Assembly (NCBI GenBank): GCA_026120035.1
Contig: JALRME010000017.1
Coordinates: 891,165 to 955,164, forward strand
DNA from: Coleophoma eucalyptorum
Lineage: Eukaryota; Ascomycota; Leotiomycetes; Helotiales; Dermateaceae
Direction: 5' to 3'
DNA length: 64,000 nucleotides
Positions 11,710 to 22,869 of the stretch are shown in pieces (position 1 is the first letter of the stretch; each line of letters starts with the position of its first letter). The notes beneath the pieces are model-generated. The model ran no database searches. It was not told the DNA's origin and was given only the letters and a program-made list of their open reading frames with translations. The translations under genes were made by a program, and so were the position numbers.

Positions 11710-13413
11710 CTACAGTCTTAGACTCGTTGTCCTAGCCAGTTCCCGTTGAACAACCAAAGCAGAATGTGCGCTTGACTCAACAGCACCATCAATCCAGCCA
11801 CGGCAGCCATATGACCAATCTGCGCTTGCAAAATGTATGTTTCCATGAGGAGCTCTCAGTGAGTCCATGAATTTGGTGGTGAAATCCGGGCTGTAATAAC
11901 ACCAGGTGCCTTTCGAAAACTCATCAGCAATCCAGTCATGGTAAACCTAGGCATAATAAAGTTAGCCTGGGGTGTCAAAGCAATGAGCAGTTTGAAATCG
12001 AAAGTTGGGTAAAAGAACGAAAGCACATGAGCATACAATACGATTAATTTCGTGTTCCGTTGTCGGCAATAGATGTTCGATGGATTCTTTAATACTACCG
12101 ATGCCATCCTTGAGGCGTATACCAGCTGGAGAATCAGGGCTGGGTCCAAACAGGACGACATGAGTGTCGCCATTAGGTGTAAGATTATCGGACAGACCAC
12201 AAACCATGCCTTTTCCCGGTGTTGCAAATGAATTCCAAGAGATTAGATCAGATCCTCGGATGTCAGTATGAACTTTGTTACATTTATTGACATGGCCTTT
12301 TTCAATTGCACTCGTTCTCAGGTGGCTGAATGGAGGACTGAATTTGACATCAGAGAGCACATTCAATGGAATCGTACAAATGACTTTGCGAGATTTGAAT
12401 ATCCTGTTCGATCTTGTCGCTACTATCACTTCCCCGCTCGTTTCTGTCACACTCAGCACTGGGGAACTGAAAGCGTACGACAGCTTTCTAGTGCTATTTG
12501 CATGATCAAATATATGCTTGGCCAGAGTGCTTTGACCGCTCTTCAATCTGGTTCGTAGAGCAATATCATTCAATCCGGTTGGCGTCCACCCATCCATAGC
12601 ATACCAGCGTAAGGCATCGAGAAATCCCATTTCGCTGAGTGGTCCACCACCCATTTGCAGCAGGACCGCTGTCAACACATTGAGGTCTCGTTTCGTCAGC
12701 TGGTCTTCAATTTCTGTTAACCTATCCAGGCATGACAACCTATCCCACGTGGAGAGTTCTTCTTTTTGAGAAAAGCTTCCAAGTGGATAGGGCAACGTCT
12801 TTCGCCCTTGTGTGCCATCGATATTACAGAACATTGACCAGGATTTACTAAAGATTTCGAACTAGTAATTAGTTAGCCACCAAACTTGCAAACAAAATAA
12901 TCTCTATTATAAATGGATGAAAACAGCTAACCTCTTCATCGTAGGTAACGTTGACCTTTTTCTCCGCTGAAGTGATGGTACAGAAGTCTAGTATTCCACC
13001 CTCAACCTGTGTTATGATCCAGTCATCTTGCATCCCATAGAGTGATACTTCGCGGTAAATATGGGGCGTCTCCCAGTGAATCCAAGTGCCACCCATCTCA
13101 TAATTGAAGCCATCGATATTGCTATGCCAGGTACGACCTCCAATTCGATCTCTGCCTTCAATCAACAGGACATTGCGGCCTTTGGCTGTCAGTGGAAGAC
13201 ACAAAGCATCTGCTGGATAATGTGATTTTCACCTTGAGTGCTGAGATCTCTAGCTGCGACTAGACCTGCATATCCAGCTCCAATGACAATGACATCAAAA
13301 ATGTTCTCGCCATTAAGAAGAGTCTTTTCTGAAGGGGAGATTACTCCAATGCAAGGTATACCAGCTTTCAAGCCCCCTCCTGGTGTCCAGCAAAAGCCCT
13401 CTTGAGTGTTCAT
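11710..13413 (-). CDS. flavin-containing amine oxidase (monoamine-oxidase family)
   Basis: Four exons: 13233-13413, 12932-13185, 12037-12861 and 11710-11946. They sum to 499 codons including the stop, 498 residues. The FAD Rossmann motif VIVIGAGYAGLVAARDL lies near residues 41-57, and LLIEGRDRIGGRTW at 67-80 is the second FAD-binding signature. MGGTWIHW follows, and the C-terminal FAD contact is in YGCRGWIDGAVE near 466-477. The family oxidises primary amines to imines/aldehydes with release of peroxide and ammonia; the substrate is not readable. The two C-terminal residues are RL, so no SKL-type peroxisomal signal is seen. It is the only fully intact catalytic gene in the 3-17 kb stretch. 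RidA genes on both sides could handle imine products. Confidence 0.88.
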
Positions 13414-14859
13414 ATTGGATTGTTTTGGAATGCCTGATTGACTATCAGAAACGTTACAAAATATCCGCTCCTCTTATTCAACATATAAAGAGAAGAGGTG
13501 GTGCCATTTTGTGTCAGAGTGGCATGGCGTGCTTCGATAGGGTAGGGCAATTTTGGATGTCATAAAAACTCGCGATAATCCAGATACCTAGGGTAAAAGC
13601 ATAACGGTACTAGAAACAGTAACTAGAATGTAGGTAATTGAGCCCGCGTTTGTGAGAAGCCTGAGCTATCTTCCTCCATCATTACTTTTCCGACGCTCAA
13701 AAGAGTTAATCCGCTCAAGGTGTGGACCTAGCTGATGAAGCGTTCCATAACTGACTAGGATATCTGAGTAAAATGTTGATATCTTGGATACCGCAAGAGA
13801 GAGTGCGGTGGACTAAGATCGCGATACGACGGCGGCCAATGGCACGATTTTCCGTTGCCTCTTCGTCTTATCTCGGTGTATCTCGGCGTATCTCGATCGG
13901 CATTGCTCCTTGTCGATCGCAATGAATCACGTGCATTCTCGTCGTTAACCTACACATATTGCTATACCGCGCAAACCAGTAATGACTGATGTTAGGAATG
14001 CACCGATATATTCATGAGATATATAGTGGTAGAAGTTAGCTAAGTTTATTTTAACCGACTTAATTCAGAGAGGTGGATTGTAAACAACCGCATCCGGCAA
14101 GTCGAGCTTCTTGTTGTATTTGCATTGCAGCTTTGCTTGGAACCTCAACTATTTTGAAGAATCTTCCCTAAACTAACTTGCTTTTACCTATACACACGCG
14201 AATATATACAATTGAAATGATAATTTGCGAGATGACTTTCAGTTTAATTCAATTCATTTTTACCCCACAATTGAGCTCACATGATCCAACAAATACGCAC
14301 TATCGATATAGTCCCTAGGCTCATACAATCCAATCGTACGCCCTTCATGTCTCCAGAAAGTGCCACTGTCTGTACACGCAATTGGTTAAAATAGACATAC
14401 TTTCGTAGATTCTTTTTAAGATTGATTCTACGTATAAAGAGCTGATCTGATGTTATAGTTACGAAACGGTTTTCTAGGTCAGTAAACAGCTTGGGTTAAG
14501 TACATAACATCCCAATTCCTCCCCCGCAGTCTTTTCACAACAAGCAATAAAACCATAATTATTCTATTGGTTTGGCTAGGCCTTCCTCAAAGACGCTTGT
14601 AGTAAGTCACTCCCACTAATCAATTCTGCGAGCGAATTTAGCAAGCCGTTTTCAGCAACACTCGCGTAAGCTTGCTAGCGAACGTGGGGTTTGAAACGCA
14701 CTCCCCTATCTAAAACCGACAGGTTCCCTTTCTTCTCTTGTCTATTTTGTACACATATCTCGTCTATGTAGGTTATAATTTACTCAATTAAAATGGATAT
14801 GTCGCCCAAATCAACTATTGTAAGTCTATCATGGCCAGGGAATAAAGGGTTATAGATGA
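13414..14859. other. intergenic, no recognisable gene
   Basis: 1.4 kb between divergent starts (amine oxidase and SAT4-like gene). An ATG at 14793 followed by a short frame and a gtaagt donor at 14820 might be a non-joining first exon of the next gene. Otherwise nothing is seen. Confidence 0.4.
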
Positions 14860-16066
14860 ATGGCTTACCGAAACAAGATTGCGGAGTGGATATTTGTGGG
14901 CTTGAGTAGTACTTTTGTCAGCCTGCGTCTTTTTTTACAATACCAACGAGATATTAAAAGTACCTGGTTCATATCAGAGCTATTACTAGTACTTGCATGG
15001 CTTGTTCAGATTATTGAAACTAGCCTAGACACAAAAACATATCAATGGGGTGGACTTGAGAATGTATGGACAACAGCATCTCTAAAAGTTAGTATAGTCA
15101 TATCATGTTGCAATGAAATTTATTAAACACTTTGTGATCTTTTTTCTAACATGATAAGTTAGACATATTTCGGATCTGATATCGCATTCTATCTAGGGAC
15201 TTTTATACCAAAAGGATGCCTTCTTTTGTTCTATCATAAGTTAATACCATTTACTGAGACACGCGCGAGGGTCTTTTTATGGTCTATCACAACCTATACT
15301 GTCGCCTGTTTCTTAGGAGTATTACTTATCTTGACATGCTTATGCCTACCAATTACTAAATATTGGTAGGTGAGCTGCTACTATAACGTTGCACTACATT
15401 GCTAATATTAAACCCTTTAGGTCAGAGGATCCAGATGCAATCATATGTACAAACAATGCCAACTTTCTTACATTTACAATTCATGCGGCCCTAGACATTT
15501 CATGTGATATTTTAAGTAAGTTGCTTACTTCAAAGTGTGAAAAGTAAGATTTCTTAATAACTTTTTAACGGGTTTCAGTTTTCATATTGCCATTCTCGTT
15601 CATCTATAAACTTAGACTACCACTAGCACAGAAAGTAGCAGTGTATGGTGTATTCTTACTAGGGCTCATAACTATTGCTATAAGCATTGCCCGCATTATC
15701 TCTATTTTCCTCTGGCCGAATACAACAGCAATATGTAGGTTGCTTTTTATGACCTTTTTTCTACTACTAACCGTCATAGACGTCTGGTCAGCAGCAGAGT
15801 TCTCATGTTCTATAATTGTGGTTTGCCTTCCTCAACTCAAGCCACTTATTGAGAAGCTTAAGATCTTCAAATCCTTCCAAAAGCAGAAAATTACAAGCTA
15901 CACAAGTGAGAGTGGGCTTCAAAATTATCTGACGTTGGAGACGACATATCTGCCTAATCAGCCAAGAGTTGCAATCAAAGACAATTCCAATTCTGACAAA
16001 CAGGTAATTTCAATTGTTTTGACATCCACCTATGCGAGAAATATTGATCTACGTCGGAATTACTAA
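14860..16066 (+). CDS. SAT4/fungal rhodopsin-like multi-pass membrane protein
   Basis: Exons 14860-15087, 15163-15365, 15421-15515 and 15579-16066 join to 337 residues without a break. Motifs of the fungal SAT4-like (rhodopsin-domain) family are in order: SDIAFYLGTFIPKGCLLLFYH, the SEDPDAIICTNNA loop, HAALDISCDILIFILPF, a helix ending ITIAISIARI, and DVWSAAEFSCSIIVVCLPQLK. Hydrophobic segments occur throughout, consistent with a plasma-membrane protein. The function of this family is mostly unknown; some members resemble PTH11-type receptors. The usual first helix seems short. A candidate upstream exon (ATG 14793, MDMSPKSTI) cannot be joined in frame because of a TGA at 14857, so the 5' end may be damaged or mis-assigned. 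Confidence 0.7.
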
Positions 16067-16289
16067 TCTGAGATGATAGGATATTGTCTCGTATGTTTAA
16101 GCAACTATATGTGGTTCCTATTTCTTGAATATGGAAAGCTACACGAGCTTTTCTTGTTACTGTATAGGGACTGTTTCCCTATCAATCTTGCACGATTACA
16201 AATCATCACCACAGCACCCCATGGCTTTATTACGGTAACGACTAGATTCGCCAACAAGGTTGATGCCTTTGTTGTTATATCTATTTCCT

Positions 16290-16888
16290 GTAGCAATTAG
16301 GATGGTAATTGTGGCAAATCTAGGGAATTTAGGTGCATCCAGGGTAGTTATAATCATTATAAATACAGCTATAGCTTCGGGGATAGTCAAAAGATTTGCT
16401 CCGACCAGGTTTGCCATCAAAAATGATGCGTCAGTTGGGTCGGTTTTAATACATATATGAAAAACTTCTATATGACACTAACTATGGCAACAAACGAAGT
16501 TTCCATATTCTAGAAAGAAGTATTATCTTCAAGCCATTGAAGTCCTCAAAAAAAGCACCCAGAGTACGTGTTTTTTTTTCCTTGAACTATATTGACCTTC
16601 CTTATGCTCGAACCAGCATGTATCTTTCACATTCCAGCTTCGATTCGGTATAGTAATAAGTTGGCTGTTAATCCTGGTGATGCAAGCCCGGATCTCCCAA
16701 AATGGCCGAAAATATTTCCAATTATTTGTGATAGAATAACCTGGAATGAAGTTACAAAAGCTGCTGAGAAACTTGAAGGCAATAAGCTCCAATCAGCTTT
16801 TGAGATTCGTTGTCTTTCACTTCTGTCTACACCACAAAGTCCATACAACAGTAGCTATTATCATAGTGAACCATGGCTCTTTTCATAG
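16290..16888 (+). pseudogene. NmrA-like/isoflavone-reductase-like relic
   Basis: Scattered pieces of an NmrA-like NAD(P)-binding protein occur here. Near 16320-16440 the translation shows GIVKRFAPTRFAIKND, matching the family's GVKRFAPSEFG-type segment. Near 16690-16790 DLPKWPKIFPIICDRITWNE matches the late segment in which these proteins read DLPKWP-x4-I-x-GDR-x-TWNE. Between them there are stops and frame changes, and the N-terminal dinucleotide loop is eroded to MVIVANLGNLGASRV with most of the middle missing. It is a dead fragment. The antisense open frames across this region have no recognisable content. Confidence 0.55.
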
Positions 16889-17292
16889 GCAAAGAATCAA
16901 ATGTGATTTACGAAACGTAAAAAATACTCTAGGCTTACAAAATCACAGATCTGAATAAGGGCAGTGTCTTGTGCTAGCTGGAAATATGTGAGTCCTATGA
17001 AACTCACAAGCTGATTCAAATTATGCCTGCTCAAAAACAAACGTCTAGGTATGGAATGGTAGTGTGTTTACACTATTCATGCAATTTTTCTATTGCTCCA
17101 CTCCTAAAGCAACTACGAGGAAAAGAAAGGTAACCGCTTTGCAATAAATTAGCTTTAATACATAGCGGGTTATCCGAAATTGGATGTCTAGTCAATAAGG
17201 TATGTTTGATGTAATCACCTAATCTATCGCCATTGAACGCAATTACAAGAGTGCTGTTGCTCCTGACTTTTGATATTCTCTCCTATCCTTAT
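16889..17292. other. convergent intergenic region, nothing recognised
   Basis: AT-rich spacer between the NmrA-like relic and the 3' end of the RidA gene on the other strand. Confidence 0.5.
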
Positions 17293-17969
17293 CTATAAAA
17301 CTGCAATACACTCGATTTCTATATCAGTGTGAAGAGGTAACGTCTTTACAATCACACAGCTGGAGAAGATAGAATCGTTAGTGAGTCGAAGATAATTAAA
17401 TGAACAAAGACAAGGTCAAGCAAGGCGTAACTTACGTCCTACAGGGCTTAATTTCTCCCCAGTAGGTCATATAAACCTCATTCATCTTAGCAAAATCTTC
17501 AACGTTAGACAGGTATACGTTAACCTTGACAACGTTGTCGATAGTGGTACCAGCAGCCTCGAGTACAGCGGTAAGATTCTTGATGCATCGGTGCTACGAT
17601 TGATGTGAGATTATTGATCTTCTTCTGCTTAGTAACGGGGAGAGGAATTACAGTATGGGCTTGGATATCACCTTCGATAATCTTTCCTGTATCGGGGTCC
17701 ATAGCCACCGCGCCGGAGCAGTACACAACGCCGCCTGCTACAATAGCCTGGTTATAGAGACCCGGGAGGGGCTTCGGTGCTTTGACGGTAAAGATAGGTG
17801 TTTTTTTATTTGATACCATAGCTGATGTATTGCGAAATTGATTTGTGAAGGACGGCCGATACAAGGTACAAGCAGGCATTATACGATGAGGCTTTGGTAA
17901 GGGAAGGTTAGGCCGTGCCCTGACGGCAATCCTCGAAAGTAAGAGGGAGGAGCTTATAGGAGCTGCCAT
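17293..17969 (-). CDS. RidA/Mmf1-type imine deaminase, probably mitochondrial
   Basis: Exons 17652-17969, 17436-17593 and 17293-17359 join to 180 residues. Residues 1-50 form a basic, serine-rich, acid-poor leader (RIAVRARPNLPLPKPHR) that looks like a mitochondrial targeting sequence. The Rid domain follows: TVKAPKPLPGLYNQAIVAGG, VVYCSGAVAMDPDTGKII, CIKNLTAVLEAAGTTIDNVV, KVNVYLSNVEDFAKMN and the end PCRTCVIVKTLPLHTDIEIECIAVL. The arginine in PCRTCV is the conserved substrate-carboxylate ligand of true RidA enzymes. Predicted role: hydrolysis of 2-aminoacrylate-type imines to protect PLP enzymes in mitochondria. An internal ATG after the leader (MVSNKK) would give a cytosolic form. Intact. Confidence 0.88.
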
Positions 17970-18377
17970 TTCGAAACTGTGAATAATGGATGGATTGTTG
18001 TAGAGGCGAAATAAAGAAAATTCGGGTCAATACAGATTGACCGAGTAAGCACTACTTGGGGAGATAGATAATGACACTCGGAGATTAGGGAGTTAATTAA
18101 TCGCGTGTTGAGCCCCCCGGCTCACAAAAGCTGGCCAAAACATTCGGTTGGTAAGTGGGACCAGGTAACACTATAATCCCTAGTTATATTGTATGTATCC
18201 AAAAATTATATGAGTACGTAGTCTTGGTACAAAGTCGATTACTTCATAACTAAGTTTCGGTTTACGTTAAGGGTAACATTTCTAGTCTTAAATCTGAGGT
18301 AGTTACGTGGTGGAATATGGCATGGGTACAGTTTTGCACATTCTGCTAACCCTAACCCCAAATCGCTGCACCTAGTC
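17970..18377. other. intergenic, RidA upstream region
   Basis: About 400 bp between the RidA start and the 3' end of the dioxygenase gene, both on the minus strand. It presumably holds the RidA promoter. No gene seen. Confidence 0.4.
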
Positions 18378-20138
18378 TTACCTGGATAATGCGATATCTT
18401 GAGCATCCACCCAGTTGCCATGAAGGCCAGCTCTCAATCTAATAGGAAGATAGACTACAGCCTGGGCTTTGGAGAAGTCACGTGTGTCTACGATATGTAG
18501 TTCACTTGACATAGTGGCGTAATTATTGACCAACGCCATTAGCCATCCATCACCTTCCGGCGCATCTCCAGGCCGGTTGATAAAGACCGGCTCCTGTACC
18601 ATGTGTGTCCGCCCGGGGAAATACTTAGTGAGCTTCTTGCTCGAACAATCAAGAAAGCCCAGAGAGTTATACAGTGGATGGCCACCGCCCATGACTGGAG
18701 CGATGGCAGGGAAGTCTGTGCCCGCACTCGGGTCCATGAGATCAAAGAAGCAACGCGTGTGCTTCCCCATTGCGAATCGGTCGTCGATGCGTGGAAACTC
18801 GCAGTCATCCGAGATTAGGACCTCAGGCTCTGGCAGATCTAGATTGTCGGACGTGGGGTCAAACTTGAAGCGGACAAGTTGCGCGGCAATTGACTTTGGG
18901 TCTGGAGCGTTCCCTTCAGCATCTGGCCACCAGAAGAATACATTCTTATTCGTCAATGGCAGGTCAAAGACGAGGTTCCCAGACTGGTCCTCAAATGCGT
19001 TTACAGTGTGGCCGGGAAAGGAATTTGGGGCTCGAAACCACTTTGAATTGTGTTAGTCGCGTCATCGGGTAGCAGGGAATAAAGTCACTAACTTTGATGT
19101 CGCTGCTCTTGGCCCCCCGGCGGGGAAGAACACCAAGGAAGAAGGGCACTTCAGGATCCCACTGCCAGTGCTCACCACCTGCCTTCATGCGCTCAATGTC
19201 GCAAGTTTGCGGGATGATCGGGAATAACACCTTGAATGACACGTTAGCAGGGGAAAATCACTGTCCTGTTAGTGATATCCTACATACCCAGTTTTTCGTT
19301 ACCGCAAAATCATGAATCATGGCCACGACCGGCGCCACAAGCCACACTGTTTCCGTGACCTTACCAGAAGGATCAACGACAAAATAGCATACATCGGGAG
19401 TGCCATCTCCCTTCGCCTCGTAGCCGAAACAAACCAGCTCCCCCGTGGCAGCGTCAACTTTTGGGTGGGCCGTGAAAGTCATGCTGGGTAGCTGGCCATT
19501 GAAGTCTTCAATCCCAATGGTCTCAAGTGTCTCTGGATCCATCGTATAGGGTGGCGAATCCTCTTTGCAGGCCAGGAGACGGCCATTGAAAAACACCACG
19601 TTGGTGTTGGCGGTACTGCGAATCTTGAACGCGACCGCGTCGGTGTATTTATTGCGGTACTTGCCTACAGACGAAAGTATCAGCGGCAAATCCATGATCA
19701 ACATGCTGGACGTGGTTCTTGGTCACCTATGAGCGCTTTCTGTGCAGCACGCTCTCGGATGAACTTCTCCGTCCTCACAAACCGCTGCTTGAAATGGCAC
19801 TTCCCATCCTTGATTCGAAAGGCACTAACGTTGCCATCGCCATTGAACCACTCCTTTAAGTTAGTACTTCGGCGGATAATCTAGCATCGCAAGGGGCAAG
19901 GTAAGAGACAGCTGGAAGTATGGTCACTAACGGGGTCGTTCTCAATGAACGGAGGGAACTGCGGATCGGGCATGACTCTGTAGAAGGTCCCGTCGATCTC
20001 CGAAGGGATCAGTCCTTCAACTTTAAGGTCCGAAACCTCGCCCTCGTAACGACATGGTTGCATAAACCCCTGGAACTGAGGGCGCTGGGGATACGACAGC
20101 GTAGGATCGGCCTTCTGACTCTTGAAATGTCCAGCCAT
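18378..20138 (-). CDS. carotenoid/stilbene cleavage dioxygenase (lignostilbene dioxygenase-like)
   Basis: Five exons: 19932-20138, 19727-19853, 19288-19664, 19093-19230 and 18378-19040. They give 503 residues in an unbroken frame. All four iron-binding histidines of the RPE65/carotenoid-oxygenase fold are present: His178 (FTAHPK), His229 (MIHDFA), His294 (GHTVNAFED) and His490 (LHGNWV). The N-terminus has the family's GLIPSEIDGTFYRVMPDP and NGDGNVSAFRI. Fungal relatives such as Neurospora CAO-1 cleave the central double bond of resveratrol-type stilbenes to two aromatic aldehydes. The neighbours (aldehyde dehydrogenase, monooxygenase, gentisate dioxygenase) favour a stilbene or lignostilbene over a carotenoid; that is inference. 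Start at 20138 was chosen over the in-frame ATG at 20156 because of its better fit to the family; both are open. Cytosolic, no signal peptide. Confidence 0.9.
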
Positions 20139-20935
20139 TTTGTTCGTAGAGAGCAATAGAGAAATACTATCTGAAAATCGTGAAATGCAACATCTATGAA
20201 GGCCAATTTAGGGTACTCAATTATATACATATGCACTTCGAAAGACTGATGATGGCCAGAAGGTGGGGAAGCTCGGATGATGGGGATGCCAAGAGACATC
20301 CGTTAATTCCCCGACGCCGAATACTGTCGGCATTTCCAAGCTGCCCCACTTATATTCCCCACACTCCAGCCACCATCCTCAGGTGGTATGTGCACCCTCT
20401 AAAATAATGATCCTGCATTATCTTCTCGGTAAGGTCGTCAAGATCGATCCAAAGAATATGCGGGAATAGTCTTAACCTTGACCGGAAAAGACACCCCGGA
20501 AAACCGCTTGCGATTTGAGTAATCTCTATTGGAGACGTATGTCCAGTTTCAATAGCCTAGGGCGTTGTAGAGCACCCACTCGGGCCCTATTGCACCCCCT
20601 ACTTTGAGAGTCTTCCCTTCTTAGTATCTTCCGGGTGCCCTTTCTGAAGTCACCTTGGTAGTTCAGTTCAGCATTTCTGCTTCAGTATCGTCGATGGTAC
20701 TTCTGAATTTCGAAGAACCATAAAGGATATAATATAGTAAACTGATATAAGCGTCGCAAATCCTTCAAAGTACGAGGAACCTGACATCGAGCATTTTCAT
20801 TTATGTAAATGGATATCGCGAACAATTTCATTGTGGGGTTCAACCAATCTTTATTCGGTCCTCTTTTCAATGAACATGAAAACTCCGCTAATCTACAAGC
20901 GCTGTCGTGCTGGTTGAGTTCTGCGGGTTTGAAAG
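20139..20935. promoter_or_regulatory. promoter region of the cleavage dioxygenase
   Basis: No gene seen. TTCCCCG at 20307-20313 resembles the TCTCCCCG motif found upstream of other cluster genes. The 3' end of the aldehyde dehydrogenase gene borders it. Confidence 0.4.
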
Positions 20936-22557
20936 CTAAGGATTCATAATGATAGTCTTGGTCTGCAAGAATTCCTCGAAGGCCCAGGACCCGCCAAATC
21001 TGCCCCATCCGCTGTTCTTATAGCCACCGTGGGGAAGAGTAGCCTCATCATGTACCGTTGAGGCGTTGATATGAACTGCGCCTACCTGCAGTTTCTTAGC
21101 CATTGCCAATGCCTTGAGCTGATCTCGTGAAAAGATTGCAGCCGACAGTCCATATTCTGAACTGTTTACCATCTGGACTGCATCAGACGGGTGGTCAAAC
21201 AAGCGGAGTCCAATCACAGGGCCAAAAGCCTCAGCAGTCCAGTAATTCATTTCGGGATTGACGTCTTCAATCAATGTCGCTGGGAGCGGACCAGCTCCCG
21301 CTCTTGCTACGGCGGCTCCTTTGATCTTTGCATCATCCACCAACTCCTTGATCCGAGCTGCGCTTTTGGTGCTGACCACTCGTGTCGCCTCCTGCGATGC
21401 AATGCTGTGAAAATTTTCATGTAGCTTGGAGCGGAACTGTGCCTCTATGTTACGGGAGACGAGGACAAGGTCAGTGGACATACAGATCTGTCCCGTCTGC
21501 CGGGCACACCCTAATTAGCAAGTAGCCTTGATATTTGGTAGCCTGAACCGCTCACATTTAAGAAACCTCCTTCCAATATCTCAGCGACCGCTGTGTCGAG
21601 ATCTGCATCGTCAAGTACTACGGCATAGTTCTTCCCACCCAGTTCGAGCAGCACCGGCTTCAGATAATGAGCTGCCCGGGAGGCAATCGCCCGCCCTACG
21701 GCGGTCGAGCCCGTAAAGTTGCACTTCCGCACAGCTGGGTGAGATATCATCGCTTCATAACAGACGGTTGCATCTTCAGGACGATGCAAGATAAAGTTGA
21801 CGACACCCGGTGGGAATCCAGCATCTCGAAACAGTCGGGCGATGAAATAGTGTGTATGGGGACTCAGCTCAGAACCCTGGGTTGTGCTAAAGTGTCAGGA
21901 TATATAATCACCGCGTGATTCAACGATTGGATTACAGACCTTTAAAATTGCAGTATTACCGGCAGCTACTGCAGCGGCAATCGCCCTGAGGCCTAGAATC
22001 AGGGGGGCATTCCACGGAGCAATACCTAGAATTACACCGAGCGGCTCCTTCAGCACTGCTGCATGCGCATGCGGATTCCGTATGATAGGTATCACGCCAG
22101 ATAACACGCCTGAGGTCACCGTTGCGGCAGTTTGTTCCAGAATCCCAGTTGCGTCGCCAACGTTGATGACAGCCCACTTCTGCGAACAAGCGAGCTCCTT
22201 GACCATAATCGACGATACTTCAGATGCTCGTTCCTGGAGAAGCTATATGCCAAAATTCGAGTTAGGTCACTGACATGAGAAGTCATCCGCTGACTGTAGA
22301 ATGAAATAGGTACCCACCGCTGCAGCTCGATTGAACAGCGCACGTCTCTGCGTGGGCTCGGTTTCCTTCCATGACTCGAATGCCTTCGCGCAGGATTCAA
22401 CCGCACGGCGGCAGTCTGCGGGTGTCGCTCCATAGGCTCGAGTCCTATCTCCTAAGGGATGACCATCGTTTGAGATGAATGTCGAACTTTCTGAATCTGG
22501 AGCAATGTCTTCACCATGGATAATGAGGGGAATAATCTCCGGACCTGCCGTGGACAT
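20936..22557 (-). CDS. NAD(P)+-dependent aldehyde dehydrogenase (aromatic aldehyde type)
   Basis: Four exons: 22318-22557, 21940-22242, 21556-21876 and 20936-21496. They give 474 residues with no break. ALDH motifs: oxyanion asparagine N158 in GIAPWNAPL, the NFTGSTAVGR cofactor loop, general base E259 in LLELGGKN, and nucleophile C293 in TGQICMSTDL. PEMNYWTAEAFGPVIGL and GGYKNSGWGRFGG complete the fold. The length is typical of the vanillin/salicylaldehyde dehydrogenase branch. Predicted job: oxidise the benzaldehydes released by the adjacent cleavage dioxygenase to hydroxybenzoates. It is divergent from the FAH-family gene (312 bp between starts), so co-regulation of both is likely. For the last intron (21497-21555) I chose the acceptor that joins FLN to TGQICMS in frame. 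Confidence 0.92.
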
Positions 22558-22869
22558 GTTTGGCTAATTTTAAGTTGATTTTTTTTTCAAGCAGAGGATC
22601 TTTTCCAATCAATGACCACGCCACTATCTTCTGTTTATATGGATTCCCCAGGTATATTGTTGGTTGCGCAATGTGTGGACATTGATGCGGGGCGGCATGC
22701 AACCGCAAGTCCCCGTCTCCCCGGATTTGCTGTCGGCAGATGGAGCCGTGGATCCGGAACGATAGCTGCCATAATTCAAGCACAAAGTAAAAGCCAAAAA
22801 CGATAACTGAACTTCGTCTTTCCAAATTGCAAGGAACAAGAGAACAAACACAGAAAGAAAATTGCAACC
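22558..22869. promoter_or_regulatory. bidirectional promoter, aldehyde dehydrogenase / FAH-family hydrolase
   Basis: 312 bp between divergent starts. It holds TCTCCCCG at 22716-22723 followed by GGATTTG, and a GATCCGGAAC near 22750. These CGG/CCG-bearing elements are the kind bound by Zn2Cys6 regulators, though no binding is shown. Confidence 0.45.

Noticed and set aside
12268..12558. Plus-strand open frames inside the amine oxidase
   Set aside because: Antisense shadows of exon 3; the minus-strand frame carries all family motifs.
18526..19056. Long plus-strand open frame (176 codons)
   Set aside because: Lies antisense to the well supported last exon of the cleavage dioxygenase; no recognisable content.
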